From: Candidatus Aquitaenariimonas noxiae
Lineage (GTDB): Bacteria > Omnitrophota > Gorgyraeia > Aquitaenariimonadales > Aquitaenariimonadaceae
Direction: 5' to 3'
Assembly: GCA_002780005.1 (NCBI GenBank)
Contig: PEWV01000041.1
Location: 1-38,727, forward strand
DNA: 38,727 nucleotides
Under the pieces are notes generated by a model that saw only the letters and a program-made list of their open reading frames with translations, made no database searches and had not been told where the DNA came from. The translations under genes were made by a program, and so were the position numbers. Below, piece by piece: positions 1 through 6,101 of the stretch. Numbering within the stretch: position 1 is the first letter of the stretch; the number at the start of each line of letters is the position of its first letter.

Positions 1-111
1 CTTGAAATAGGTTCTGACTCTTTGATGTCGGGACCCCATCCTACTTCGCCGATGCATGTGTAGGAGAAAGATAGGCTACGTAGGGATAACTTGGGAGCGA
101 TAGGTCCTGCG

Positions 112-147
112 AAGCTCGTACCATGGTTTAAGCTCGTACCATGGTTT
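112..147. repeat. 18-bp exact tandem duplication
   Basis: AAGCTCGTACCATGGTTT is present twice with no spacer, at 112-129 and 130-147. The right-end copy of the same module (38413-38430) carries a single unit with one base change. The duplication is therefore local to the left copy and probably arose by slippage. Confidence 0.9.
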
Positions 148-182
148 AAGCGCTGAAGAGCGAAGCAGACTCGTCACCCACC

Positions 183-230
183 CCATTCTTCTTCGCTCAA
201 TCGTTTTCACGATTGAGCTTCGAAGGAATG
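183..230. repeat. 48-bp hairpin repeat module, left copy
   Basis: This segment is identical over 48 bp to 38343-38390. Its core is a perfect 9-bp stem, GCTCAATCG at 195-203 and CGATTGAGC at 210-218, with the loop TTTTCA. The outer arms CATTC (184-188) and GAATG (226-230) also pair. The arrangement resembles REP/BIME-like intergenic palindromes. No nearby transposase was found that could mobilise it. Confidence 0.85.
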
Positions 231-340
231 AAGAGGTCCTACGAAGCGCATACCAGCGCTTGCATTCTGTAGCGCGAAGTAGACCCGTCACCCACCCCAA
301 TTTTTTGAAATTCTAATTAAAAAATAGGCAAGGAAAGGCT

Positions 341-904
341 ATGGCACAGAAAAAGATCGCTGTTTTTGTAGGAAGCCTTCGCAAGGAATCATTTAACCGC
401 AAAATGGCAAAGGCGTTAATTAAGGTTTCACCCGACTCGCTCAAGTTAGAGATCGTCGAGATCGGAGGGCTGCCTATATATAATCAGGACTTCGATGATA
501 ACCCGCCTGTTCCATATACGCAATTTCGAGAATCGTTAAAAAAGTTCGATGGGGTTTTGTTTGTCACACCCGAATACAATCGATCCGTTCCCGCCGTACT
601 TAAGAACGCTATTGATGTTGGATCGCGTCCCTATGGGCAAAGTGCGTGGGACGGGGAACCGGGTGCGGTTATAAGCGTATCGATAGGTGCAATAGGAGGA
701 TTCGGCGCAAATCATCATCTGCGTCAGTCGCTGGTTTTCCTTAACGTTCCCATGATGCAACAGCCGGAAGCATACGTCGGGAATGCCGCGAATCTTTTTG
801 ATGAAAAGGGTAATCTTACTAATGATTCAACTCGGGAATTTATAACAAAATTTATGCAGGCATTTGCGGAGTGGATTGCACGCTGCACATCAAATCGAAA
901 GTAA
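341..904 (+). CDS. NAD(P)H-dependent FMN reductase family protein
   Basis: A 187-residue soluble flavodoxin-like protein. The N-terminal GSLRKESFNRKMA is the phosphate-binding loop of the NADPH-dependent FMN reductase / chromate reductase family. The segment TPEYNRSVPAVLKNAID is the second family hallmark, next to the flavin. Such enzymes reduce free or bound FMN, quinones or metal oxyanions with NAD(P)H in the cytoplasm. The start is supported by AAGGAAAGG just upstream. The gene ends in its own terminator, before the arsenic operon. ArsH belongs to the same superfamily but is usually longer, so a role in arsenic metabolism is only a possibility. Family call firm, substrate unknown. Confidence 0.85.
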   Translation: MAQKKIAVFVGSLRKESFNRKMAKALIKVSPDSLKLEIVEIGGLPIYNQDFDDNPPVPYTQFRESLKKFDGVLFVTPEYNRSVPAVLKNAIDVGSRPYGQSAWDGEPGAVISVSIGAIGGFGANHHLRQSLVFLNVPMMQQPEAYVGNAANLFDEKGNLTNDSTREFITKFMQAFAEWIARCTSNRK

Positions 905-963
905 TTGCGGCCTAATTAGCGAGCACATATAAAAAAAAGGAGTTGAGATCGAGAGGGCCCTTT

Positions 964-997
964 AGCCCTGGTTACGTAACGTAATCAGGGCTTTTTT
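964..997 (+). terminator. rho-independent terminator after the FMN reductase gene
   Basis: AGCCCTGGTTAC (964-975) pairs with GTAATCAGGGCT (981-992) through one G-U pair and a 5-nt loop. The stem runs directly into a T-run ending at 997. It separates the reductase gene from the arsenic operon promoter. Confidence 0.88.
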
Positions 998-1047
998 ATA
1001 TCCTTTTCCGCCATCAAATAGAGAACAGGATTTTGCGCTAATTTTTG

Positions 1048-1075
1048 TTGACACAAATTCAGCATGTGATATAAT
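1048..1075 (+). promoter_or_regulatory. consensus sigma-70 promoter of the arsenic operon
   Basis: Perfect -35 TTGACA (1048-1053), a 16-bp spacer and perfect -10 TATAAT (1070-1075). The predicted start site, near 1082, falls inside the palindrome that follows. Such a strong promoter makes sense if it is normally held off by a repressor. Confidence 0.85.
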
Positions 1076-1077
1076 TA

Positions 1078-1097
1078 TTATGAACATATGTTCATAA
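1078..1097. promoter_or_regulatory. 20-bp perfect palindrome, candidate ArsR/SmtB-type operator
   Basis: TTATGAACATATGTTCATAA is a perfect palindrome that begins 2 bp after the -10 box and covers the likely start site. The core TGAACA-TA-TGTTCA has the 12-2-12 inverted-repeat layout known for ArsR/SmtB metalloregulator operators. Palindrome and position are seen directly; the regulator is inferred. No ArsR-family gene was found in the window. The adjacent DUF134 protein is a predicted DNA binder but of a different fold. Confidence 0.7.
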
Positions 1098-1113
1098 CAG
1101 GCAAGCGAAGATC

Positions 1114-1419
1114 ATGAGACCAAAAAAGACAAGATGGATAAAATGTGTTCCGGGCGAGAGGTGTTTTAAGCCTTTATGTAAACCGCTCAATAAAGTAGAG
1201 GGGGTCTATTTAAGCCTTGATGAGTTCGAGGCAGTCCGTCTTGCTTGTTTGGAAGAGCTAAAACAAATTGATGCCGCAAAACTGATGAAGATTTCCAGGC
1301 CGACATTTTCAAGGATTTTAACTTCTGCACAAAAAAAGATCGCAGATGGATTAGTGAATATTAAGTCTATTCGAATTGAAGGGGGCTGCTGCAAGGTTGG
1401 GGGGAGGAACATAAAATGA
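1114..1419 (+). CDS. DUF134 (UPF0251) predicted DNA-binding protein
   Basis: A 101-residue protein matching the DUF134 pattern: an N-terminal cysteine-containing stretch (CVPGERCFKPL), SLDEFEAVRLACLEEL, then a helix-turn-helix around residues 52-78 (AAKLMKISRPTFSRIL) resembling sigma region 4, and the terminal RIEGG box. The family is predicted to bind DNA; its targets are unknown. It is the first gene after the palindromic operator and overlaps the next gene by 4 bp (ATGA). That position suggests a regulator or accessory factor of the arsenic operon. The ribosome binding site is weak. CCKVGGRN at the C-terminus adds cysteines that could bind metal or arsenite; that is inference. Confidence 0.85.
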   Translation: MRPKKTRWIKCVPGERCFKPLCKPLNKVEGVYLSLDEFEAVRLACLEELKQIDAAKLMKISRPTFSRILTSAQKKIADGLVNIKSIRIEGGCCKVGGRNIK

Positions 1420-2588
1420 AGGATTGGAAAAAGTTTTTGTATATCTTAACGGCGTTTCTGGCATGTTTTTATCTACCTGTAGAAAATATACGTTTTAATA
1501 ATGCAATTTTTGAAGCCTTGGCATTAGTTAAATGGTATGCGCGGGAGCATGTGCTTTTATGCCTCGTTCCAGCATTTTTTATTGCAGGGGCGATATCAGT
1601 GTTTGTCAGCCAGGCATCAGTTATGAAGTATTTTGGCGCTAAAGCAAACAAGTTTCTTTCCTACAGCGTTGCTTCGGTATCAGGGGCAATTTTAGCGGTT
1701 TGTTCTTGCACCGTTTTGCCCTTATTCTCCGGTATATATAAAAGAGGAGCAGGGCTGGGCCCCGCAATCGCCTTCCTTTATTCAGGGCCTGCTATAAACG
1801 TTTTGGCTATTATTCTAACAGCGCGGATCCTAGGCTGGCAACTTGGGTTAGCAAGGGCCATAGGTGCGGTGGCATTTAGTGTAATTATAGGTTTATTAAT
1901 GCACCTTATATTCTTGAAGGAAGAAAGCGCGCGCCATGCAAACGGAGATTTCAATGTCGGAGAAGTAAAAGAAACGCGCTCCTTGGGGAAGACAATTCTT
2001 TATTTCGCTTCGATGGTCGCGTTTCTTGTTTTTGCTAATTGGGGCAAACCACTTGAAGGCGATCATGGAATCTGGTCAATAATTTATCAGTACAAGTGGT
2101 GGATTGCAGGATTTTCTCTTGCTGGTTTAGTTGTTATGCTCTTTAAATGGTTCAAAAAGGATGAATTAAAGGAATGGACTGGCGCGACATGGGGATTCGC
2201 CCTTCAGATACTGCCGTTTCTTTTGGGAGGGGTACTCGTTTCGGGGTTTTTGCTCGGGCGGGTTGGACATGAAGGCGTTATTCCTTCTCGTTTTGTGGTG
2301 GCGCTTGTAGGAGGCAATTCCGTGTGGGCGAATTTCTTCTCTTCAGTTGTTGCAGCATTTATGTATTTTGCGACACTTACAGAGGTGCCGATACTTCAAG
2401 GATTGATAAATTCCGGCATGGGTAAAGGGCCTGCCCTGGCGCTTCTTTTGGCCGGGCCTGCTTTAAGCTTGCCAAGCATGCTCGTATTACGCAGTATCAT
2501 GGGTACAAAAAAGACGGTTGTCTATGTGAGTTTAGTTGTTGTTATGGCGACTATATGTGGAATGATTTTTGGTTTTATCACAAGGTAG
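1416..2588 (+). CDS. ArsP/YraQ-like (DUF318) permease
   Basis: A 390-residue multi-pass inner-membrane protein. The paired cysteines C96 and C98 in VCSCTVLPLF, followed by YSGPAINVLAI, are the signature of the DUF318 permease family. A second half repeat carries LTEVPILQGLINSGMGKGPA and LLAGPALSLPSML. The family includes ArsP, which exports trivalent organoarsenicals, and the SO_0444-type transporters linked to metal export. Placed upstream of the arsenite methyltransferase, export of methylated arsenicals is an attractive inference. The start overlaps the DUF134 stop by 4 bp, which implies translational coupling. The substrate cannot be decided from sequence. Confidence 0.8.
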   Translation: MKDWKKFLYILTAFLACFYLPVENIRFNNAIFEALALVKWYAREHVLLCLVPAFFIAGAISVFVSQASVMKYFGAKANKFLSYSVASVSGAILAVCSCTVLPLFSGIYKRGAGLGPAIAFLYSGPAINVLAIILTARILGWQLGLARAIGAVAFSVIIGLLMHLIFLKEESARHANGDFNVGEVKETRSLGKTILYFASMVAFLVFANWGKPLEGDHGIWSIIYQYKWWIAGFSLAGLVVMLFKWFKKDELKEWTGATWGFALQILPFLLGGVLVSGFLLGRVGHEGVIPSRFVVALVGGNSVWANFFSSVVAAFMYFATLTEVPILQGLINSGMGKGPALALLLAGPALSLPSMLVLRSIMGTKKTVVYVSLVVVMATICGMIFGFITR

Positions 2589-2594
2589 GGGCGA

Positions 2595-2759
2595 ATGATA
2601 ACTGGAAAAACTATTAATCTTACGGATGACGATTTGCTTAAGGTAGAGCAGATCATTATGGATCGCGATAAAGAAGGCGCGTTGGATTTTGTCAAGGAAG
2701 TTGTGAAGAAACAAATCGACAGAGAAAACGCCTCGAGGATGAGACGTGAAAGGGTATAG
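2595..2759 (+). CDS. 54-residue small hypothetical protein in the arsenic operon
   Basis: ATG at 2595 opens a 54-codon frame ending at TAG 2757-2759, between the permease (6 bp upstream) and arsM (7 bp downstream). AGGTAGGGG lies upstream at a suitable distance. The product is highly charged and probably helical: TINLTDDDLLKVEQIIMDRD near the N-terminus, KEVVKKQIDRENASRMRRER at the end. No cysteines, signal peptide or membrane segment are seen. The spacing, the ribosome binding site and the clean fit between two operon genes support a real gene. I do not recognise the family. Confidence 0.62.
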   Translation: MITGKTINLTDDDLLKVEQIIMDRDKEGALDFVKEVVKKQIDRENASRMRRERV

Positions 2760-2766
2760 GATAAAT

Positions 2767-3555
2767 ATGAAAACAAAAGCTAAGGAAATTAAAAAGATCG
2801 TAAAGGAAGGCTATGCCAAGGTGGCAGCACAGAACGTTTCTTGTTGTTCTTCCGGTTCGTGTTGCGGAAGCGCAAACCAAGCGAAAGATATAAGCAAAGC
2901 TGTTGGATATGGCGAAGACGAGATGAATGCCGTTCCGGAAGGAGCCAATTTAGGTCTTGGTTGCGGCAATCCGGTTGCAATAGCATCTCTTAAAGAAGGA
3001 GAGGTCGTGCTTGATTTGGGAAGCGGGGCCGGTTTTGATGCCTTTCTTGCTTCACCGCGTGTTGGACCTGCCGGCCGTGTAATCGGCGTTGATATGACGC
3101 CTGAGATGATCGAGAAAGCACGCAAAAATGCCAAAAAAGGTAACTACGCGAATGTGGAATTTAGGCTAGGCGAAATAGAAAAACTCCCCGTAGAGGATAA
3201 CTCAATAGATGTAATTATTTCAAATTGCGTAATTAATCTTTCCCCGGAGAAGCAGAAGGTCTTCGAAGAGGCCTTCCGGGTGCTTAAACCCGGAGGCAGG
3301 CTTATGGTTTCGGATTTGGTGTTGGTTAAAGATCTGCCCGATTCTGTTAAACAATCGGTTGAGGCCTATATTGGCTGTTTGGCTGGGGCTGTGATGAAAG
3401 ACGAATATATTCGCTTCATTAAAAACGCGGGTTTCAGAGATATACGAATCATAAGTCAGAGCGGTTATCCGGTTGATGCGATGGTGCAAGATAAGGATAT
3501 AATCAATATAGCGAATTCAGTTGTGAGCATAAAAATTCATGCGGTCAGATCGTAG
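2767..3555 (+). CDS. arsM: arsenite S-adenosylmethionine methyltransferase
   Basis: About 262 residues from the ATG at 2767; a GTG at 2746 in frame overlaps the preceding small gene and is less likely. The product transfers methyl groups from SAM to arsenite in the cytoplasm. The SAM-binding motif is VLDLGSGAGFDAFLA and motif II is IGVDMTPEMIEKARK. The three cysteines required in ArsM enzymes are kept: C66 (LGLGCGNP), C154 (SNCVINLS) and C204 (YIGCLAGA). A double pair, C26 C27 and C32 C33, sits near the N-terminus and may deliver arsenite. The gene lies between an ArsP-like permease and the arsE/F/G genes, which supports the arsenic role. Confidence 0.93.
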   Translation: MKTKAKEIKKIVKEGYAKVAAQNVSCCSSGSCCGSANQAKDISKAVGYGEDEMNAVPEGANLGLGCGNPVAIASLKEGEVVLDLGSGAGFDAFLASPRVGPAGRVIGVDMTPEMIEKARKNAKKGNYANVEFRLGEIEKLPVEDNSIDVIISNCVINLSPEKQKVFEEAFRVLKPGGRLMVSDLVLVKDLPDSVKQSVEAYIGCLAGAVMKDEYIRFIKNAGFRDIRIISQSGYPVDAMVQDKDIINIANSVVSIKIHAVRS

Positions 3556-3572
3556 TAAGGAGGAGCGAGGAA

Positions 3573-3806
3573 ATGAAAATAGAAATTTTAGGAATAGGCT
3601 GTCCGAAGTGTAAACAACTCACTACTAATGCAGAGGCCGCGGCAAAAGAGCTCAATATAGCCGCCGAGATCTCCAAAGTGACGGATATCGACAAAATTAC
3701 CGAATATGGCGTGATGATGACGCCTGCATTAGTTGTTGACGGCACCGTTGTCTCAGCCGGTAAGGTGTTGAGCAAGGATGAAATAAAGAATATCTTAGTA
3801 AAGTAA
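3573..3806 (+). CDS. arsE: small thioredoxin-like protein, ArsE-like
   Basis: A 77-residue thioredoxin-fold protein without a signal sequence, so cytoplasmic. GIGCPKCKQL carries the redox CxxC (C10, C13), and MMTPALVVDG holds the cis-proline loop. This is the MTH895/TM0996 type of mini-thioredoxin. AAGGAGG and GAGGAA lie just upstream of the ATG. It is followed directly by ArsF-like and ArsG-like genes, matching the arsE-arsF-arsG order known from Shewanella, where the three act against aromatic arsenicals. Fold certain; the ArsE name rests on context and size. Confidence 0.75.
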   Translation: MKIEILGIGCPKCKQLTTNAEAAAKELNIAAEISKVTDIDKITEYGVMMTPALVVDGTVVSAGKVLSKDEIKNILVK

Positions 3807-3818
3807 CAGGAGGAAAAA

Positions 3819-4256
3819 TTGAAAAAAGCAATTCTCGCGTTTCTAATAATTGTTGCGGCAGTTAGCTTGAGGCTTGCATTCACCGTCAATTTTGCGTATG
3901 CCGAGCAGGTATCAGCGACAAAGGTCATCGCTTATTATTTTCACGGAACAATGCGCTGCCCGACCTGCCATAAGCTGGAGCAGTATTCAAAGGAAGCCGT
4001 AGAAACCAACTTTAAAGACGCGCTTGCGGCCGGAAAACTGGAGTATAAGGCCGTCAATGTGGAAGGCAAGGGCAATGAGCATTTCGCGAAAGACTATCAA
4101 CTTTACACCAAATCCCTTATATTGTCGTTAGTCAAAGACGGTAAGGAAACAAAATGGAAGAATCTGGATAAGATCTGGGAATATGTCCGCAATAAAGAGA
4201 GATTTATTGATTACGTAAAGAGCGGGGTCGCAGATCTATTAAGGGAAGCCCAATGA
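3819..4256 (+). CDS. arsF: ArsF-family protein, exported or membrane-anchored thioredoxin-like
   Basis: A 145-residue protein that starts at TTG 3819, just after a perfect AGGAGG at 3809-3814; no ATG fits as well. Residues 1-28 form a signal peptide or membrane anchor ending near FAYAEQ, so the rest should face the periplasm. The CxxC motif MRCPTCHKL (C47, C50) sits on a thioredoxin-like fold, and KAVNVEGKGNEHFAKDYQLY is typical of the family annotated as nitrophenyl-compound nitroreductase subunit ArsF. It overlaps the ArsG-like gene by 4 bp. A thiol-disulfide carrier role is inferred from the CxxC. Confidence 0.78.
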   Translation: MKKAILAFLIIVAAVSLRLAFTVNFAYAEQVSATKVIAYYFHGTMRCPTCHKLEQYSKEAVETNFKDALAAGKLEYKAVNVEGKGNEHFAKDYQLYTKSLILSLVKDGKETKWKNLDKIWEYVRNKERFIDYVKSGVADLLREAQ

Positions 4257-4942
4257 CAGAGATATTCTTAAGTTTCGCGTCAGCGTTGTGGCTTGGGATA
4301 TTAACTTCAATAAGCCCGTGTCCTTTGGCCAGTAACGTGGCTGCTATTTCTTTTCTGTCTAAGAAAATAGTCCATCCGGCGCTTGTATTCATTTCCGGAT
4401 TGGCGTATACATTTGGACGGATGATCGCGTACGCGGCTCTGGGCTGGGTTATTATCAATTCTCTTTTAAGTGTTCCCCAGGTTGCGCAATTCCTCGAGAA
4501 ATACATGGGCAAGGCCCTTGGCCCGATCCTGATCCTTACGGGCCTTATACTACTTGAAATAATTACTATTCGTTTGCCCGGACTGGCGCTTTCACAAAAG
4601 CATCATACCAGGCTCGCGGAATCCGGCGCCCCGGGCGCCTTTTTGCTTGGTTTTATTTTTGCTCTGGCGTTTTGTCCGATTTCAGCGGCATTATTCTTTG
4701 GGAGTCTTATTCCTTTAGCGATCAATAGCAAAAGTAGCATTGTTCTGCCGTTCATTTATGGAATTGGCACAGGGTTGCCGGTTCTTGTATTTGCTGTTGC
4801 CATTGCCTTAGGCGCGACATCATTGAGCCGCTGGTTTCATAGTTTGACTAAATTGGAATATTTCATGAGAAAGATCACAGGGATAGTATTTATTCTCGCA
4901 GGACTGTATTACGTCTTAATATATCTTATAAAAATCAGCTAG
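4253..4942 (+). CDS. arsG: ArsG-family membrane protein, CcdA/DsbD-like
   Basis: A 229-residue protein with about six membrane segments. The pair C23 (ISPCPLAS) and C141 (LAFCPISAA), each next to proline in pseudo-symmetric halves, is the redox-active pair of the CcdA/DsbD transmembrane domain. Proteins of this kind beside ArsF are annotated as aminobenzylarsenical efflux permeases (ArsG). The retained cysteines also fit electron transfer from a cytoplasmic thioredoxin (the ArsE-like protein) to a periplasmic one (the ArsF-like protein). It overlaps the preceding stop by 4 bp. Fold and context are clear; efflux versus electron transfer is open. Confidence 0.78.
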   Translation: MTEIFLSFASALWLGILTSISPCPLASNVAAISFLSKKIVHPALVFISGLAYTFGRMIAYAALGWVIINSLLSVPQVAQFLEKYMGKALGPILILTGLILLEIITIRLPGLALSQKHHTRLAESGAPGAFLLGFIFALAFCPISAALFFGSLIPLAINSKSSIVLPFIYGIGTGLPVLVFAVAIALGATSLSRWFHSLTKLEYFMRKITGIVFILAGLYYVLIYLIKIS

Positions 4943-4954
4943 GGGAGGATCGCG

Positions 4955-5998
4955 ATGTCAGAAAAATTTGTAAAAAAGCTATCGTTCTTAGACAAGTTTT
5001 TAACGCTTTGGATATTATCGGCCATGGCGTTAGGAGTTTTATCCGGTTATTTTTACCCGCAGATCGTTCACTTCTGGAATAAGTTCCAGGCCGGGACAAC
5101 CAATATTCCGATCGCTATCGGTTTGATACTTATGATGTATCCGCCTTTGGCAAAGGTGAAATATGAAGAGATGGGGGACGTTTTTCGTAACACAAAAGTG
5201 CTTTGGCTTTCGCTTATCCAAAACTGGGTAATCGGACCGGTCTTTATGTTTATTCTCGCGGTTGTATTTTTGCGAGGGTATCCTGAGTACATGGCTGGGC
5301 TCATTATGATCGGCCTTGCTCGCTGTATTGCTATGGTTATTGTTTGGAACGAGTTGGCAAAAGGAGACAACGAATACTGTGCAGGGCTCGTGGCGTTTAA
5401 TTCCGTTTTTCAGGTGTTGTTTTATTCTGTTTATGCATGGCTTTTTATTACGGTATTACCGACATGGCTTGGGCTTAAAGGGTCAATAGTGCGGATTACG
5501 ATTGGGCAGATCGCCTGGAGTGTTTTTATTTATCTGGGGATACCGTTTATTGCTGGGATTACCAGCCGTTTCAGCTTGATTAAGATTAAAGGTAAAGAGT
5601 GGTATGAGAAGAAGTTTATTCCTCGGATTAGCCCTTTGACGCTTATCGCGCTTCTTTTTACCATAGTAGTTATGTTTTCTCTTAAAGGCGAATATATTGT
5701 TAAGATCCCGCTTGATGTGGTACGCATAGCGATTCCGCTTGTCATCTATTTCATAGTCATGTTTTTGGTGTCTTTTTATATGGGCAAAAAGGCAGGAGCG
5801 GATTATTCCAAGGCAGCTACACTTTCATTTACAGCAGCAAGCAACAATTTTGAGCTTGCTATCGCGGTGTCAGTATCGGTTTTTGGAATAAATTCAGGAG
5901 CGGCATTCGCTGCTGTAATTGGTCCCTTGGTAGAAGTCCCTGTTCTTATAAGTCTTGTTAATGTTTCGTTGTATTTTAAGAAAAGATTTTGGCATTAA
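4955..5998 (+). CDS. acr3: ACR3-family arsenite efflux transporter
   Basis: A 347-residue inner-membrane transporter with about ten helices, the normal ACR3 length. The essential cysteine is C124 in [19 protein letters not shown]. Conserved glutamates are E300 (NNFELAIA) and E327 (GPLVEVPV). It exports arsenite driven by the proton gradient. GGGGAGG precedes the ATG. The last residues (KKRFWH) are unlike the usual tail, and the stop TAA falls inside sequence that, in another frame, encodes the end of a second ACR3 (see 5988-6101). The 3' end therefore looks like a recombination junction, although the core of the transporter is complete. Confidence 0.92.
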   Translation: MSEKFVKKLSFLDKFLTLWILSAMALGVLSGYFYPQIVHFWNKFQAGTTNIPIAIGLILMMYPPLAKVKYEEMGDVFRNTKVLWLSLIQNWVIGPVFMFILAVVFLRGYPEYMAGLIMIGLARCIAMVIVWNELAKGDNEYCAGLVAFNSVFQVLFYSVYAWLFITVLPTWLGLKGSIVRITIGQIAWSVFIYLGIPFIAGITSRFSLIKIKGKEWYEKKFIPRISPLTLIALLFTIVVMFSLKGEYIVKIPLDVVRIAIPLVIYFIVMFLVSFYMGKKAGADYSKAATLSFTAASNNFELAIAVSVSVFGINSGAAFAAVIGPLVEVPVLISLVNVSLYFKKRFWH

Positions 5999-6101
5999 TT
6001 CCGCGCAAGCGTTTGCCACGGTCATAGGCCCGCTTATTGAGGTGCCGGTTATGCTGCTTTTGGTCAATGTGGCAAGAAGGAGAAGCTTTGTTAAAAAATG
6101 A
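5988..6101 (+). pseudogene. 3' remnant of a second ACR3 gene
   Basis: Read from 5988, a frame different from the intact ACR3, the DNA encodes [16 protein letters not shown] then IEVPVMLLLVNV and a basic tail, ending in TGA at 6099-6101. This matches the last part of the intact ACR3 ([28 protein letters not shown]) at about 20 conserved positions, yet the DNA differs widely, so it derives from a diverged paralogue and not from a fresh copy. No start codon or upstream part is present. Its stop overlaps the ygiQ start (ATGA), the junction expected of the original operon. The junction lies in TTTTGG, which could be microhomology. Confidence 0.82.

Larger units (their letters stand above)
1..340. 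repeat. left-end non-coding repeat block
   Basis: No convincing gene lies here. The block is built from modules that recur at the right end of the window. Positions 45-80 match 37764-37796 and 38659-38693 (core GATGCATG followed by an AGAAAGAT box). GGTCCTRCGAAGC occurs at 103-115, 235-247 and 38406-38418. A box ending CGTCACCCACCCC occurs at 162-184 and 276-298. The only open frame on the minus strand (76-300) translates the repeats themselves and looks like no protein family. Seen directly; the function is unknown. Confidence 0.8.

Noticed and set aside
76-300. 74-codon frame on the minus strand at the left end
   Set aside because: Its repeated residues simply reflect the duplicated DNA modules; no ribosome binding site.
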